Below are positions 1 through 6,525 of a stretch of 9,444 bases of DNA, piece by piece. This stretch comes from Flavobacteriales bacterium (GTDB taxonomy: Bacteria; Bacteroidota; Bacteroidia; Flavobacteriales; Flavobacteriaceae): the NCBI GenBank assembly GCA_011525065.1, contig WTIY01000262.1, positions 1 to 9,444 of the forward strand, in the 5' to 3' direction. Position 1 is the stretch's first letter. The number at the start of each line of letters is the position of its first letter. The notes under the pieces were generated by a model that was given only the letters and a program-made list of their open reading frames with translations, ran no database searches and was not told the DNA's origin. Position numbers and translations under genes: made by a program.

Positions 1-209
1 TGGCGTCTGATGCAGCGGATGCTGACAAGGTTTTTTTGGATGTAAATCTTAAAATGACGCTCAGCCTATTGCCCAAGACAATAAGTTATTTAAGATTCAG
101 CATCGACAACTTTATGAATGTTAACTATAGAGATTACCTGAATAGTCAGCGCTTTTATGCCGACGACCTGGGGAGAAATCTCAGAATTTCACTCAACACT
201 AAATTTTAA
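1..209 (+). CDS. TonB-dependent outer-membrane receptor, C-terminal fragment
   Basis: Only the last 68 codons are present; the first complete codon is at base 3 and the TAA stop at 207-209. The visible part alternates polar and hydrophobic residues as beta-barrel strands do, contains N-Y-R-D-Y-L and F-Y-A-D-D-L-G-R-N, and ends in L-N-T-K-F, so the last residue is the Phe expected for BAM-dependent insertion of an outer-membrane barrel. The R-D-Y-L plus A-D-x-x-G-R-N pattern close to the C terminus is typical of TonB-dependent receptors. Such proteins import a ligand across the outer membrane using energy from TonB-ExbB-ExbD. Plug domain and TonB box lie outside the window, so the substrate cannot be named. 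A lipoprotein gene follows 25 bases downstream on the same strand, which suggests an operon and a shared ligand (inference). Confidence 0.8.
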   Translation, partial: ASDAADADKVFLDVNLKMTLSLLPKTISYLRFSIDNFMNVNYRDYLNSQRFYADDLGRNLRISLNTKF

Positions 210-234
210 TCATTATTTATAAAAGAATAGAACT

Positions 235-816
235 ATGTATTTTAATCAAATTTTAAATTTCAAAACCCTAAAAGTATGCTTCACCTTATTCATGTTGGCT
301 CCATTTGTACTGAGTTGCGGCTCAGATGATGACGCCCCACCACCAGTAATAAATGAGGAAGAAGTCATCACAACGGTCATTCTTACTTTGACATCGAACA
401 ATGGTCAGGAAATCGTTATGACGAGTCAAGATTTGGACGGTGATGGCCCCAATGAACCCGAGATTACCGTTTCGGGGAATTTAAGTGTGGCCACCACCTA
501 CTCTGGAAGCGTTCGCTTACTGAATGAAACAGTTACTCCAGCCGAAAACATAACCGACGAAGTGTCTGCTGAGGGAACAGAACACCAGTTTTTCTATACC
601 ATGGGAGGCGGACTTAATCTTACAGCGAGCTATCAGGATGTTGACAACAACGGCAATCCCATTGGCATCCTGTTTGATCTCACTTCAACTTCGGCCTCTA
701 GCGGAACGCTTACTTGTACCTTACGACACGAACCGCTTAAGCCAAATGATGGAACATTGAGTGGTGCCGGAGGTGATACGGATGTCTCGGTAAGTTTTCC
801 TGTAATTGTGGAATAA
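235..816 (+). CDS. Surface-type lipoprotein paired with TonB-dependent receptor
   Basis: A 193-residue lipoprotein. Residues 1-27 form a type II signal peptide: short N region with K10 and K13, hydrophobic stretch, then lipobox V-L-S-C with the lipidated Cys at 28. The next residues, G-S-D-D-D, are an acidic patch of the kind that directs Bacteroidota lipoproteins to the cell surface. After a Pro-rich linker the mature part is rich in Thr, Ser and beta-strand-like segments, with two calcium-loop-like patterns (D66-L-D68-G-D70-G and D135-V-D137-N-N-G) and conserved-looking segments E-H-Q-F-F-Y (about 116-121) and L-R-H-E-P (about 163-167). From memory, similar Flavobacteriia proteins are labelled 'type 1 periplasmic binding fold superfamily' and often follow a TonB-dependent receptor, as here. 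Likely role: an accessory ligand-capturing or lid lipoprotein for that receptor (inference). No Shine-Dalgarno is evident; the ATG is the only start giving a complete signal peptide. Confidence 0.75.
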   Translation: MYFNQILNFKTLKVCFTLFMLAPFVLSCGSDDDAPPPVINEEEVITTVILTLTSNNGQEIVMTSQDLDGDGPNEPEITVSGNLSVATTYSGSVRLLNETVTPAENITDEVSAEGTEHQFFYTMGGGLNLTASYQDVDNNGNPIGILFDLTSTSASSGTLTCTLRHEPLKPNDGTLSGAGGDTDVSVSFPVIVE

Positions 817-834
817 ATACCCTAAAGGCGAATT

Positions 835-878
835 AAAAGGCATTTAGTGGATTAATCCATTCCTAAATGCCTTTTTTT
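835..878 (+). terminator. Rho-independent terminator between convergent genes
   Basis: Perfect 13-base inverted repeat (835-847 pairing with 863-875) around a 15-base loop, followed on the plus strand by a run of seven T (872-878, the first four shared with the stem). It lies 18 bases after the lipoprotein stop and faces msrA. On the minus strand the T run is only four bases, so termination of msrA here would be weaker. Unusually, the msrA stop codon (852-854) lies in the loop and its last codons read through the stem. The loop also contains a 12-base palindrome (848-859). Confidence 0.85.
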
Positions 879-1373
879 AATGTTTAATTTGGGTTTTATC
901 ACGTACTGACAATAGGGTTGAAAAGGATTGTTTTTATAATACTCCTGGTGTTCGACCTCGGCTGGATAAAAAGCACTAAAGCCCTGAATTTGAGTGACAA
1001 TTGGATTTTTGAAAACACCACTTTCTTCTAATTCTCTGATGTAGGCCTCTACAGCCTTTCGCTGGAGGTCATTAGTGTAGAATATCGCGCTGCGATAATG
1101 CTCTCCCACATCGTGTCCTTGACGATTCAAGGTCGTTGGATCATGGGTTTTAAAAAATAAATCCAAAATTTCATTGAGCCCCAACTGCTCAGGGTTATAA
1201 CAGAGTTCTATGCACTCGGCATGGCCCGTTCGTCCTTGACAAACTTCTCGGTACGCTGGATTCTTAATATGACCTCCACTGAATCCAGATCGAATCGAGA
1301 GAACACCGGGGACATCGGTAAAGACGGCTTCGGTGCACCAAAAACAACCCCCCGCTAAAATGATTTTTTCCAA
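852..1373 (-). CDS. msrA: Peptide-methionine (S)-S-oxide reductase MsrA
   Basis: A 173-residue cytoplasmic repair enzyme (no signal peptide) that reduces the S-epimer of methionine sulfoxide, free or in proteins, using thioredoxin. The diagnostic N-terminal motif G-G-C-F-W-C-T-E is at residues 8-15 with the catalytic Cys at 10; C13 makes this the GCFWC rather than the GCFWG variant. Further signatures: G-F-S-G-G at 30-34, D-P-T-T at 78-81, and D-V-G-E-H-Y-R-S at 88-95. C155 in Q-P-Y-C-Q-Y is placed to be the resolving cysteine. Length is normal for a single-domain MsrA; no MsrB domain is fused. The start must be TTG at 1373-1371: an in-frame TAG lies at 1382-1380 and no ATG occurs before the catalytic Cys. 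AGGAG at 1381-1377 is only three bases from this TTG. The stop lies inside a terminator loop. Monocistronic, convergent with the lipoprotein gene. Confidence 0.95.
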   Translation of the reverse strand: MEKIILAGGCFWCTEAVFTDVPGVLSIRSGFSGGHIKNPAYREVCQGRTGHAECIELCYNPEQLGLNEILDLFFKTHDPTTLNRQGHDVGEHYRSAIFYTNDLQRKAVEAYIRELEESGVFKNPIVTQIQGFSAFYPAEVEHQEYYKNNPFQPYCQYVIKPKLNIKKRHLGMD

Positions 1374-1381
1374 TTGCTCCT
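1371..1381 (-). promoter_or_regulatory. msrA ribosome binding site and TTG start
   Basis: Read on the minus strand, AGGAG (1381-1377) is followed after three bases by TTG (1373-1371). The upstream in-frame TAG at 1382-1380 and the lack of any ATG before the catalytic Cys leave TTG as the only reasonable start. An explicit Shine-Dalgarno is uncommon among the genes here, and it may compensate for the weak start codon. The spacing is shorter than usual. Confidence 0.55.
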
Positions 1382-1469
1382 AATTTTATGTTTGGTAAAA
1401 ATAACTGATTAACCCGTATTGATCATAAAAATTTCATCATGTGGCCAATTGAGACTAAACTGATTTTAC

Positions 1470-1500
1470 TTGGACGCATAGGATTAAAGCAGTAAATTTC
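1470..1500 (+). promoter_or_regulatory. Possible Bacteroidota-type promoter for the lolD-like gene
   Basis: TTG at 1470-1472 (-33-like) lies 20 bases before TAAATTTC at 1493-1500, which differs at one position from the Bacteroidota -7 consensus TAnnTTTG. The spacing fits the consensus, and the ATG at 1519 follows 18 bases after the element, as is common in this group. The mismatch falls in the conserved TTTG part, so the call is tentative. The 145-base gap between msrA and this gene must hold divergent promoters; I see no convincing one for msrA. Confidence 0.35.
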
Positions 1501-1518
1501 CACGACAATAATTCCACA

Positions 1519-2172
1519 ATGATCGAGGCCATTAACATCAAAAAAAAATTCGGTTCACTCGAAGTCCTAAAAGGGGTTAATCTGAAGGTGGATAAAGGCG
1601 AGATCGTGTCGATTGTCGGCGCCTCTGGAGCAGGCAAAACAACCCTTCTTCAAATCCTAGGAACGCTTGACCAAATGGATCAAGGCCAATTGACCATTAA
1701 TGGTGTAACGCCTTTTGATCTCAGCCCTAAAGAGCTCGCGGAATTTCGCAACAAACAACTGGGATTTATTTTCCAGTTCCATCAATTGCTGCCCGAATTT
1801 AGCGCTTTAGAAAATGTTTGTATGCCGGCGCTGATTCAAAATCAACCCTTAAATAAAGCCAAAGAAAGAGCTAAATCCCTGTTGGATTATTTAAACTTGA
1901 GCCATCGATTCGATCATAAGCCTGGAGCTTTATCGGGGGGTGAGCAACAAAGAGTTGCCGTAGCTCGAGCGCTGATGAATCAACCCGCCCTCATTCTGGC
2001 CGACGAACCCAGTGGTAATCTGGATACCGAAAATGCTCAAGAATTGCATCAACTCTTTTTCGATTTGAGAAAAACATTTGATCAAACCTTTATCGTAGTC
2101 ACGCACAACAAAGCCCTCGCTCAAATGGCAGACCGCCAATTGATTATGGAAAATGGTAATTTCATCAAATAA
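1519..2172 (+). CDS. lolD: LolD/MacB-type ABC transporter ATP-binding protein
   Basis: A 217-residue stand-alone ATPase with a complete set of ABC motifs in order: Walker A G34-A-S-G-A-G-K40-T41, Q-loop Gln86, signature L138-S-G-G-E-Q-Q144, Walker B with A161-D162-E163-P164, D-loop S-G-N-L-D at 165-169, and switch His196 in V-V-T-H. The segments L-Q-I-L-G-T-L-D (44-51) and the [12 protein letters not shown] run (75-86) are typical of the LolD/MacB/FtsE group, which drives transporters with MacB-type permeases; LolD with LolC/E releases lipoproteins from the inner membrane. No permease gene is adjacent; in Bacteroidota the LolCE-type permease is commonly encoded elsewhere, so the exact substrate is inferred. 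The gene overlaps the next by one base (TAATG), implying translational coupling. All catalytic residues are present. Confidence 0.85.
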   Translation: MIEAINIKKKFGSLEVLKGVNLKVDKGEIVSIVGASGAGKTTLLQILGTLDQMDQGQLTINGVTPFDLSPKELAEFRNKQLGFIFQFHQLLPEFSALENVCMPALIQNQPLNKAKERAKSLLDYLNLSHRFDHKPGALSGGEQQRVAVARALMNQPALILADEPSGNLDTENAQELHQLFFDLRKTFDQTFIVVTHNKALAQMADRQLIMENGNFIK

Positions 2173-2939
2173 TGACCGCATTCCAAGGAGTAAAGGAATT
2201 ACTGGATCACAAACTGGAGCGCTACTACAATGATGATTTTATTGTCGATGACCCCATACAAATTCCCCATCAATTTTCTGATAAACAGGATATAGAGATC
2301 GCGGCGCTTCTAACGGCAACCATCGCCTGGGGTCAAAGAAAAACAATCATCAACAATGGGAAAAAGTTAATGAGCTTGATGGACGACGCCCCATTTGATT
2401 TCATCTTACACCATACTCAAAATGACCTAAAACCCCTTAAGTCATTCGTTCACCGCACCTTTAATGGTGAGGATTTGCTCTTTTTTATTCGAGGATTAAA
2501 GCACATTTATCAAAATCACAATGGGCTAGAATCGTTGTTTCAAAAAAATGTCAAAGATGGGTTTTTGCACCATTCCATTCACGTTTTTAGACAATGCATG
2601 TTTGAAGTCGCCCATAAAAAGCGCAGTGAAAAGCATATCAGTGAACCACTGAATAAATCAGCTGCAAAGCGCCTGCATATGTTTTTACGATGGATGGTAC
2701 GTCCTTGCGAGCGCGGTGTGGATTTTGGCCTTTGGACATCAATCAGCCCGGCTCATCTATCATGCCCATTAGACGTGCACACCGGTAATGTAGCCCGTGA
2801 ACTCGGCTTGATCAAGCGCAGGGCAAATGACATCAGGGCCTTGATGGAACTGGATTCAAATCTTCGCCTTTTTGATCCTGGAGATCCAGTCAAATACGAT
2901 TTTGCCCTATTCGGTATGGGCGCCAACGAGAAAATATAA
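2172..2939 (+). CDS. TIGR02757 (DUF2400) family protein
   Basis: A 255-residue soluble protein that I recognise as the TIGR02757/DUF2400 family, common in Bacteroidota and of unproven function. Family signatures: A-A-L-L-T-A-T-I-A-W-G-Q-R at about 44-56, K-R-L-H-M-F-L-R-W-M-V-R at 166-177, G-L-W-T at 186-189, C-P-L-D-V-H-T-G-N-V-A-R at 198-209, and the C-terminal D-P-V-K-Y-D-F-A-L-F-G at 238-248. No signal peptide, membrane segment or Cys cluster. Length and C terminus look complete. The P-L-D-V-H motif preceded by a Lys-centred helix resembles HhH-GPD DNA glycosylases (OGG1/EndoIII-type Lys...Asp arrangement), which would suggest a DNA repair role; that is my inference, treated as a finding. 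The ATG overlaps the stop of the ABC ATPase gene by one base, so the two are probably co-translated although functionally unrelated. Confidence 0.85.
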   Translation: MTAFQGVKELLDHKLERYYNDDFIVDDPIQIPHQFSDKQDIEIAALLTATIAWGQRKTIINNGKKLMSLMDDAPFDFILHHTQNDLKPLKSFVHRTFNGEDLLFFIRGLKHIYQNHNGLESLFQKNVKDGFLHHSIHVFRQCMFEVAHKKRSEKHISEPLNKSAAKRLHMFLRWMVRPCERGVDFGLWTSISPAHLSCPLDVHTGNVARELGLIKRRANDIRALMELDSNLRLFDPGDPVKYDFALFGMGANEKI

Positions 2940-2994
2940 GGTCTTAATGCGGAACACTTTGGAGGCGCAATATCCATAATTAAGCCCAATAGTG

Positions 2995-3002
2995 TATATT
3001 TG
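2995..3002 (+). promoter_or_regulatory. TATATTTG, -7 element for the four-gene operon
   Basis: Exact match to the Bacteroidota -7 consensus TAnnTTTG, followed by GCAC-type sequence and an ATG at 3019, 16 bases downstream of the element. No good TTTG is found 19-21 bases upstream; the nearest, at 2958-2961, is 33 bases away. The element lies in the 79-base gap after the TIGR02757 gene, so the BatA-domain gene can be transcribed on its own or by read-through, since no terminator is visible after 2939. Confidence 0.55.
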
Positions 3003-3018
3003 CACAATTCTTGAGTCA

Positions 3019-4968
3019 ATGACCTTTCTTAGACCGGAAATACTTACCGCTCTTTTTTTACTCCTAGTCCCTGTCATTGTTCACCTTTTTGAATTTCGCA
3101 TTTTTAAGTCGACCCCCTTCACAAACTTACTTTTTCTCGATTCAATTCAAAAAGAACAAAATCGTTATAAAAAGATAAAAAAGTGGTTGATCCTCATGCT
3201 TCGCATGGCCTATTTTTCAGCGATAATACTGGCCTTTGCCCTGCCTGTATTGCCGAGTAACGAGGACCAACAGCAAGCTCCAGCGACCTATGTCATTTAT
3301 CTAGACAATTCTTTTAGTACAACCGCCAAAAATTCCAGCGGCATAACGCTACTTTCAGAGGCCAAAGAAGAGCTTTATCAGTGGAGCAAAACCCTGCCCA
3401 ATGAGACCCGTATTTTTTGGTTCACCAACACGCGTCAATTTCAAGGGCAAAGTGTGGAGGCATTTCAACAAGACCTGTTAGTGCTCGAAGCCGTTGAAAA
3501 GCAGCGCTCAATTCAAGAGGTCCTATTCACGGCACAGGGTATGTTCGGTGCGCTCAAAGCCACCAATCCGAACTTAATCTGGTATACCGATTTACATAAT
3601 TGGACCGGCTTAGCCACCGATTTAGACCTACAAGTTATCTTGAGGCCCTTAAGCGCCCTTTCTCGCGAAAACATCACTTTACAAGCCCTTGAATTAGATC
3701 AATCCAACCCAGAGAACACCAGATTAATCCTTGGCATTAACAACAGTCTTTTGACTGCACAATCGCCATCGCTCAGATTGTTCAAAAACGACACCCTTAT
3801 CACCCAAACGGGGACTAAATTATCCCCCAATAAAACGACCGAGATCGCATTTGATTTAGGACCTGGGACAAATTTTAAAGGTCATGTGACGGTAGATGAT
3901 GGTGGACTCGCCTTTGACGATACGCTTTATTTTAATGTCGCAAAACACCCAAAAATAAAAGTGCTTCGCCTGGGAATGGCCTCACAAGGAATGTTGAATG
4001 CTGTTTTTGATCATTCAGATTTTAACTTGATTCAATCTGCACCAGAAACCGTTGATTACTCGATCATAAACCGTCAAAATCTGGTGATCTTAGATGGTTT
4101 AACCTCAATTAATCCGCCACTTTTGATGGCCCTAGAACAACTCACCAATCAAGGAGGTGGCCTTGTATTTATTCCCGACATGAAGGCCTCAACAGCGGCC
4201 AATGCTTTTCTAAATCAGTTTGGGTTAGGGCAGTTTGATACCACACATGAAGGTGGACACAAAGTCGTTGACATCAGCAGTGGGCATCCCCTATTCAAAG
4301 CTATTTTGGCCCAAAATGTAGATGAATTTCAATATCCTAGCATCGGTGAAAGTTTCGGATTTAAACCCACAAGTAATGTTTTACTCACCCTAGATAACGG
4401 CGCGCCTTATCTGCTTAATCGGGATCAAATATATGCCTTTTCTGGGCCGCTGATTGGACCAAAAACCAACTTTGATCAATCCCCTTTAAGTGTAGCTATG
4501 CTCATTGAGATTGCGAGAAAAACACGACCCAATATTCAACCATATTACCTGACCTCAGGATCTAAAAATGAATTTAACTCGTCTGCAGTCTTATCGGTCA
4601 ATATGGATGCACAGGACGTCGTGTTGTTACAGCGTGGTCAAAGTCAAATTATCCCACGACAACAACAGATTGCTGATCAACGGACATTAAATTTTCAAGA
4701 TAATAACTATCAATCGGGACATTACAATGCGATGGTGAATGGCACATTTTTAAACTGGATCAGTTTTAATTATTCACGGGACGAAAGTAAGGGATCGTTT
4801 GCTCAACCGACTGACTTTAGCGGACCAATACAGCTCAGCGATAATTTGACACAAACATTAAATGATATTGATACCAGTGAAAAGGCCAGGCATTTATGGC
4901 ATTGGTTTGCTATTTTTGCACTGATGTGCTTTTTGACGGAAATGTTCCTCTTAAAAAATAACTCATGA
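3019..4968 (+). CDS. BatA (aerotolerance regulator N-terminal) domain membrane protein
   Basis: A 649-residue membrane protein. The N terminus has the hallmark of the BatA N-terminal domain (PF07584/TIGR02226): M-T-F-L-R-P-E-I-L, a hydrophobic helix (about 9-25), then H-L-F-E-F-R and P-F-T-N-L-L-F-L. A second membrane helix is at about 56-77 and a third near the C terminus (about 626-644). After helix 2 a von Willebrand A-like segment begins with T-Y-V-I-Y-L-D-N-S-F-S; D96-x-S98-x-S100 would be a MIDAS metal site. Around residues 355-385 N-L-V-I-L-D-G-L and G-G-G-L-V-F-I-P-D resemble the GATase1-like fold found in related large Bacteroidota proteins. Function is unknown; the Bat operon is linked to stress tolerance in some species, but no batB-E or MoxR gene is here. 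I reject an in-frame GTG at 2992 because it adds nine unfamiliar residues and overlaps the promoter. The stop overlaps the next start by four bases (ATGA). Confidence 0.85.
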   Translation: MTFLRPEILTALFLLLVPVIVHLFEFRIFKSTPFTNLLFLDSIQKEQNRYKKIKKWLILMLRMAYFSAIILAFALPVLPSNEDQQQAPATYVIYLDNSFSTTAKNSSGITLLSEAKEELYQWSKTLPNETRIFWFTNTRQFQGQSVEAFQQDLLVLEAVEKQRSIQEVLFTAQGMFGALKATNPNLIWYTDLHNWTGLATDLDLQVILRPLSALSRENITLQALELDQSNPENTRLILGINNSLLTAQSPSLRLFKNDTLITQTGTKLSPNKTTEIAFDLGPGTNFKGHVTVDDGGLAFDDTLYFNVAKHPKIKVLRLGMASQGMLNAVFDHSDFNLIQSAPETVDYSIINRQNLVILDGLTSINPPLLMALEQLTNQGGGLVFIPDMKASTAANAFLNQFGLGQFDTTHEGGHKVVDISSGHPLFKAILAQNVDEFQYPSIGESFGFKPTSNVLLTLDNGAPYLLNRDQIYAFSGPLIGPKTNFDQSPLSVAMLIEIARKTRPNIQPYYLTSGSKNEFNSSAVLSVNMDAQDVVLLQRGQSQIIPRQQQIADQRTLNFQDNNYQSGHYNAMVNGTFLNWISFNYSRDESKGSFAQPTDFSGPIQLSDNLTQTLNDIDTSEKARHLWHWFAIFALMCFLTEMFLLKNNS

Positions 4969-6215
4969 GAACACTACTAAAATCGGTTACAGTCATGGAT
5001 CCTTCAGGGCCTCACCACCTGGAGCAATGCGATATTTTAATCGTCGATGGCGTGATTGAAAACATTGGACTAGACCTTATAGACAAACAGGCGAAGGTCA
5101 TTGAGATGAATCAGGCATTCGTATCAAAAGGATGGTTTGATCCATCCGTAAGTCTGGGTGAACCGGGTTTTGAGGAGAGAGAAACATTAGCCAGTGGTGG
5201 GCAAGTCGCTGCGCAATCCGGATATACGGCCATTGGGATTCAACCCAATACGGAACCAAAAACTGAAAATAAAGCCGCGGTTAATTTCATTAAGTCCAAA
5301 GAAGACATGGTGGACTTATATCCTATCGGAGGACTTACCGTAAACGCCCTAGGAGAAGATCTGTGCGAGCTCTATGACATGAGCAGCGCCGGGGCAATAG
5401 CCTTTGGAGACTATAAAAAGCCCATTGAAGATCCGAACCTGTTAAAGCTTGCACTAGAATACACGCAGTCTTTTGACGGTTTAGTACTTTCCTTCCCTAT
5501 GGATTCAAAACTTGGATCGGGTGGAATGATAAACGAAAGTACTCAGAACGTGTCATTAGGGTTAAAGGGGCTACCAAAACTAGCCGAACATTTACAAATC
5601 ACCAGAGATTTGAGTATCCTAAAATATACCGGAGGGCGCTTGCACATTCCCACAATATCCACGGCTGAATCTGTGGCCTTGATTCGTGCCGCAAAGAAAG
5701 ATGGGCTCGATGTGAGTTGCAGTGTGTCCATCTTCAATCTCTGTTTGACAGACGATGTCATGGGTGACTTTAATACCAATCACAAATTAATTCCGCCGCT
5801 CAGGGAAGCAAAAGATGTAAAAGCCCTGATCAAAGGACTAAACGACGGCACCATTGATGGAATAACCAGTGATCACAATCCCATAGATATAGAACACAAG
5901 AGGGTCGAATTCGATCATGCACTCTTTGGCAGCATTGGCCTGGAACACACCTTTGGCGTTCTAAATAGCTTGATCAATACCGAGAGTGCCATTAAAGCGC
6001 TAACGGGATTAAAACAGCGTTTTGGTATCGACAGCCCATCCATTGCGGTAGGCAATCGCGCCGATATGACAATTTTCAACCCAGAAATATCGGGATCCGT
6101 AAATGCCGAAAATCTGCGATCGAAATCAAAAAATTCAGCACTTCTTGGTTTGAACACCAAAGGAGCAGCACTGGGAACCATTCGGGGATTAAAACAATAT
6201 TGGCATGAAGCCTAA
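4965..6215 (+). CDS. Dihydroorotase homologue with degenerate active site
   Basis: A 416-residue amidohydrolase-superfamily protein, collinear with class I dihydroorotase (PyrC) and of similar length. Preserved landmarks: D-I-L-I-V-D-G-V-I-E-N-I-G (23-35), E-P-G-F-E-E-R-E-T (66-74), P-N-T-E-P (94-98), L-H-I-P-T-I-S-T-A (226-234), C-S-V-S (252-255), T-S-D-H-N-P (301-306), and a C-terminal G-N-R-A-D-M-T-I-F-N-P (363-373). The catalytic set is largely gone: the D-x-H-x-H-L-R metal and substrate motif reads D59-P-S-V-S-L-G, the H-V-S-T His is T230, the P-H-H segment reads I256-F-N, and the A-P-H His is I307. D303-H304 remain. It is unlikely to hydrolyse dihydroorotate, so pyrC would mislead. From memory, Flavobacteriia commonly carry this variant, so degeneration is old and the protein is probably selected for another role. 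It overlaps the upstream gene by 4 bases and the downstream gene by 11. Confidence 0.85.
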   Translation: MRTLLKSVTVMDPSGPHHLEQCDILIVDGVIENIGLDLIDKQAKVIEMNQAFVSKGWFDPSVSLGEPGFEERETLASGGQVAAQSGYTAIGIQPNTEPKTENKAAVNFIKSKEDMVDLYPIGGLTVNALGEDLCELYDMSSAGAIAFGDYKKPIEDPNLLKLALEYTQSFDGLVLSFPMDSKLGSGGMINESTQNVSLGLKGLPKLAEHLQITRDLSILKYTGGRLHIPTISTAESVALIRAAKKDGLDVSCSVSIFNLCLTDDVMGDFNTNHKLIPPLREAKDVKALIKGLNDGTIDGITSDHNPIDIEHKRVEFDHALFGSIGLEHTFGVLNSLINTESAIKALTGLKQRFGIDSPSIAVGNRADMTIFNPEISGSVNAENLRSKSKNSALLGLNTKGAALGTIRGLKQYWHEA

Positions 6216-6525
6216 GCACCAAGCCGCTAAGACCAGTTACAGCGTTTTAGCCTATTTAACGTTTATTGGCTTAATTATTGCCTATCAGCTCAATCGAGAA
6301 CGCAAGGACCCAAATACCACCTGGCACATAAAAAACATGTTTGGACTGCTCATTGGACTTTTTGCTGCTGTTTGGCTGCAGAACTTTCCAGTGGGATTTT
6401 ATGTGTATTGGACCGTAGTGTGTCTTTGGGTTTTTTCTTTGATTATGGCCATCCTGGGCCAAAACAAGGGCATCCCCTACCTCAGTGAAGCCTTTCAGCG
6501 TTGGTTTAAATTTTTGGATCAATGA
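6205..6525 (+). CDS. Small three-helix membrane protein, DUF4870/Tic20-like
   Basis: A 106-residue integral membrane protein of unknown function. Three hydrophobic segments are visible at about 13-28, 45-58 and 64-84, separated by a basic, polar loop N-R-E-R-K-D-P-N-T-T-W-H-I-K-N and followed by an amphipathic tail. The order Y-L-T-F-I-G, a short hydrophilic loop, then H-I-K-N-M-F-G-L resembles DUF4870-type proteins (A-Y-I-T-x-I-G ... F-H-x-R-Q-x-L-G), some of which are named after the plastid translocon Tic20. The similarity is by eye and moderate. The ATG lies inside the end of the dihydroorotase-homologue gene (11-base overlap) and its stop overlaps the esterase start by four bases, so it should be translated with both. 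No signal peptide. Confidence 0.7.
   Translation: MKPKHQAAKTSYSVLAYLTFIGLIIAYQLNRERKDPNTTWHIKNMFGLLIGLFAAVWLQNFPVGFYVYWTVVCLWVFSLIMAILGQNKGIPYLSEAFQRWFKFLDQ

Noticed and set aside
1396..1403. Minus-strand TATTTTTA as a promoter for msrA
   Set aside because: It misses the conserved final G of TAnnTTTG and has no -33 element at the right distance.
2992..3018. In-frame GTG giving the BatA-domain protein nine extra residues
   Set aside because: The extension does not resemble the family, whose members begin at the M-x-F-x-x-P-E-I-L segment, and it overlaps an exact TAnnTTTG promoter element.
4965..6215. Calling this gene an active dihydroorotase, pyrC
   Set aside because: Most metal and substrate residues are replaced; only the fold-level motifs remain.
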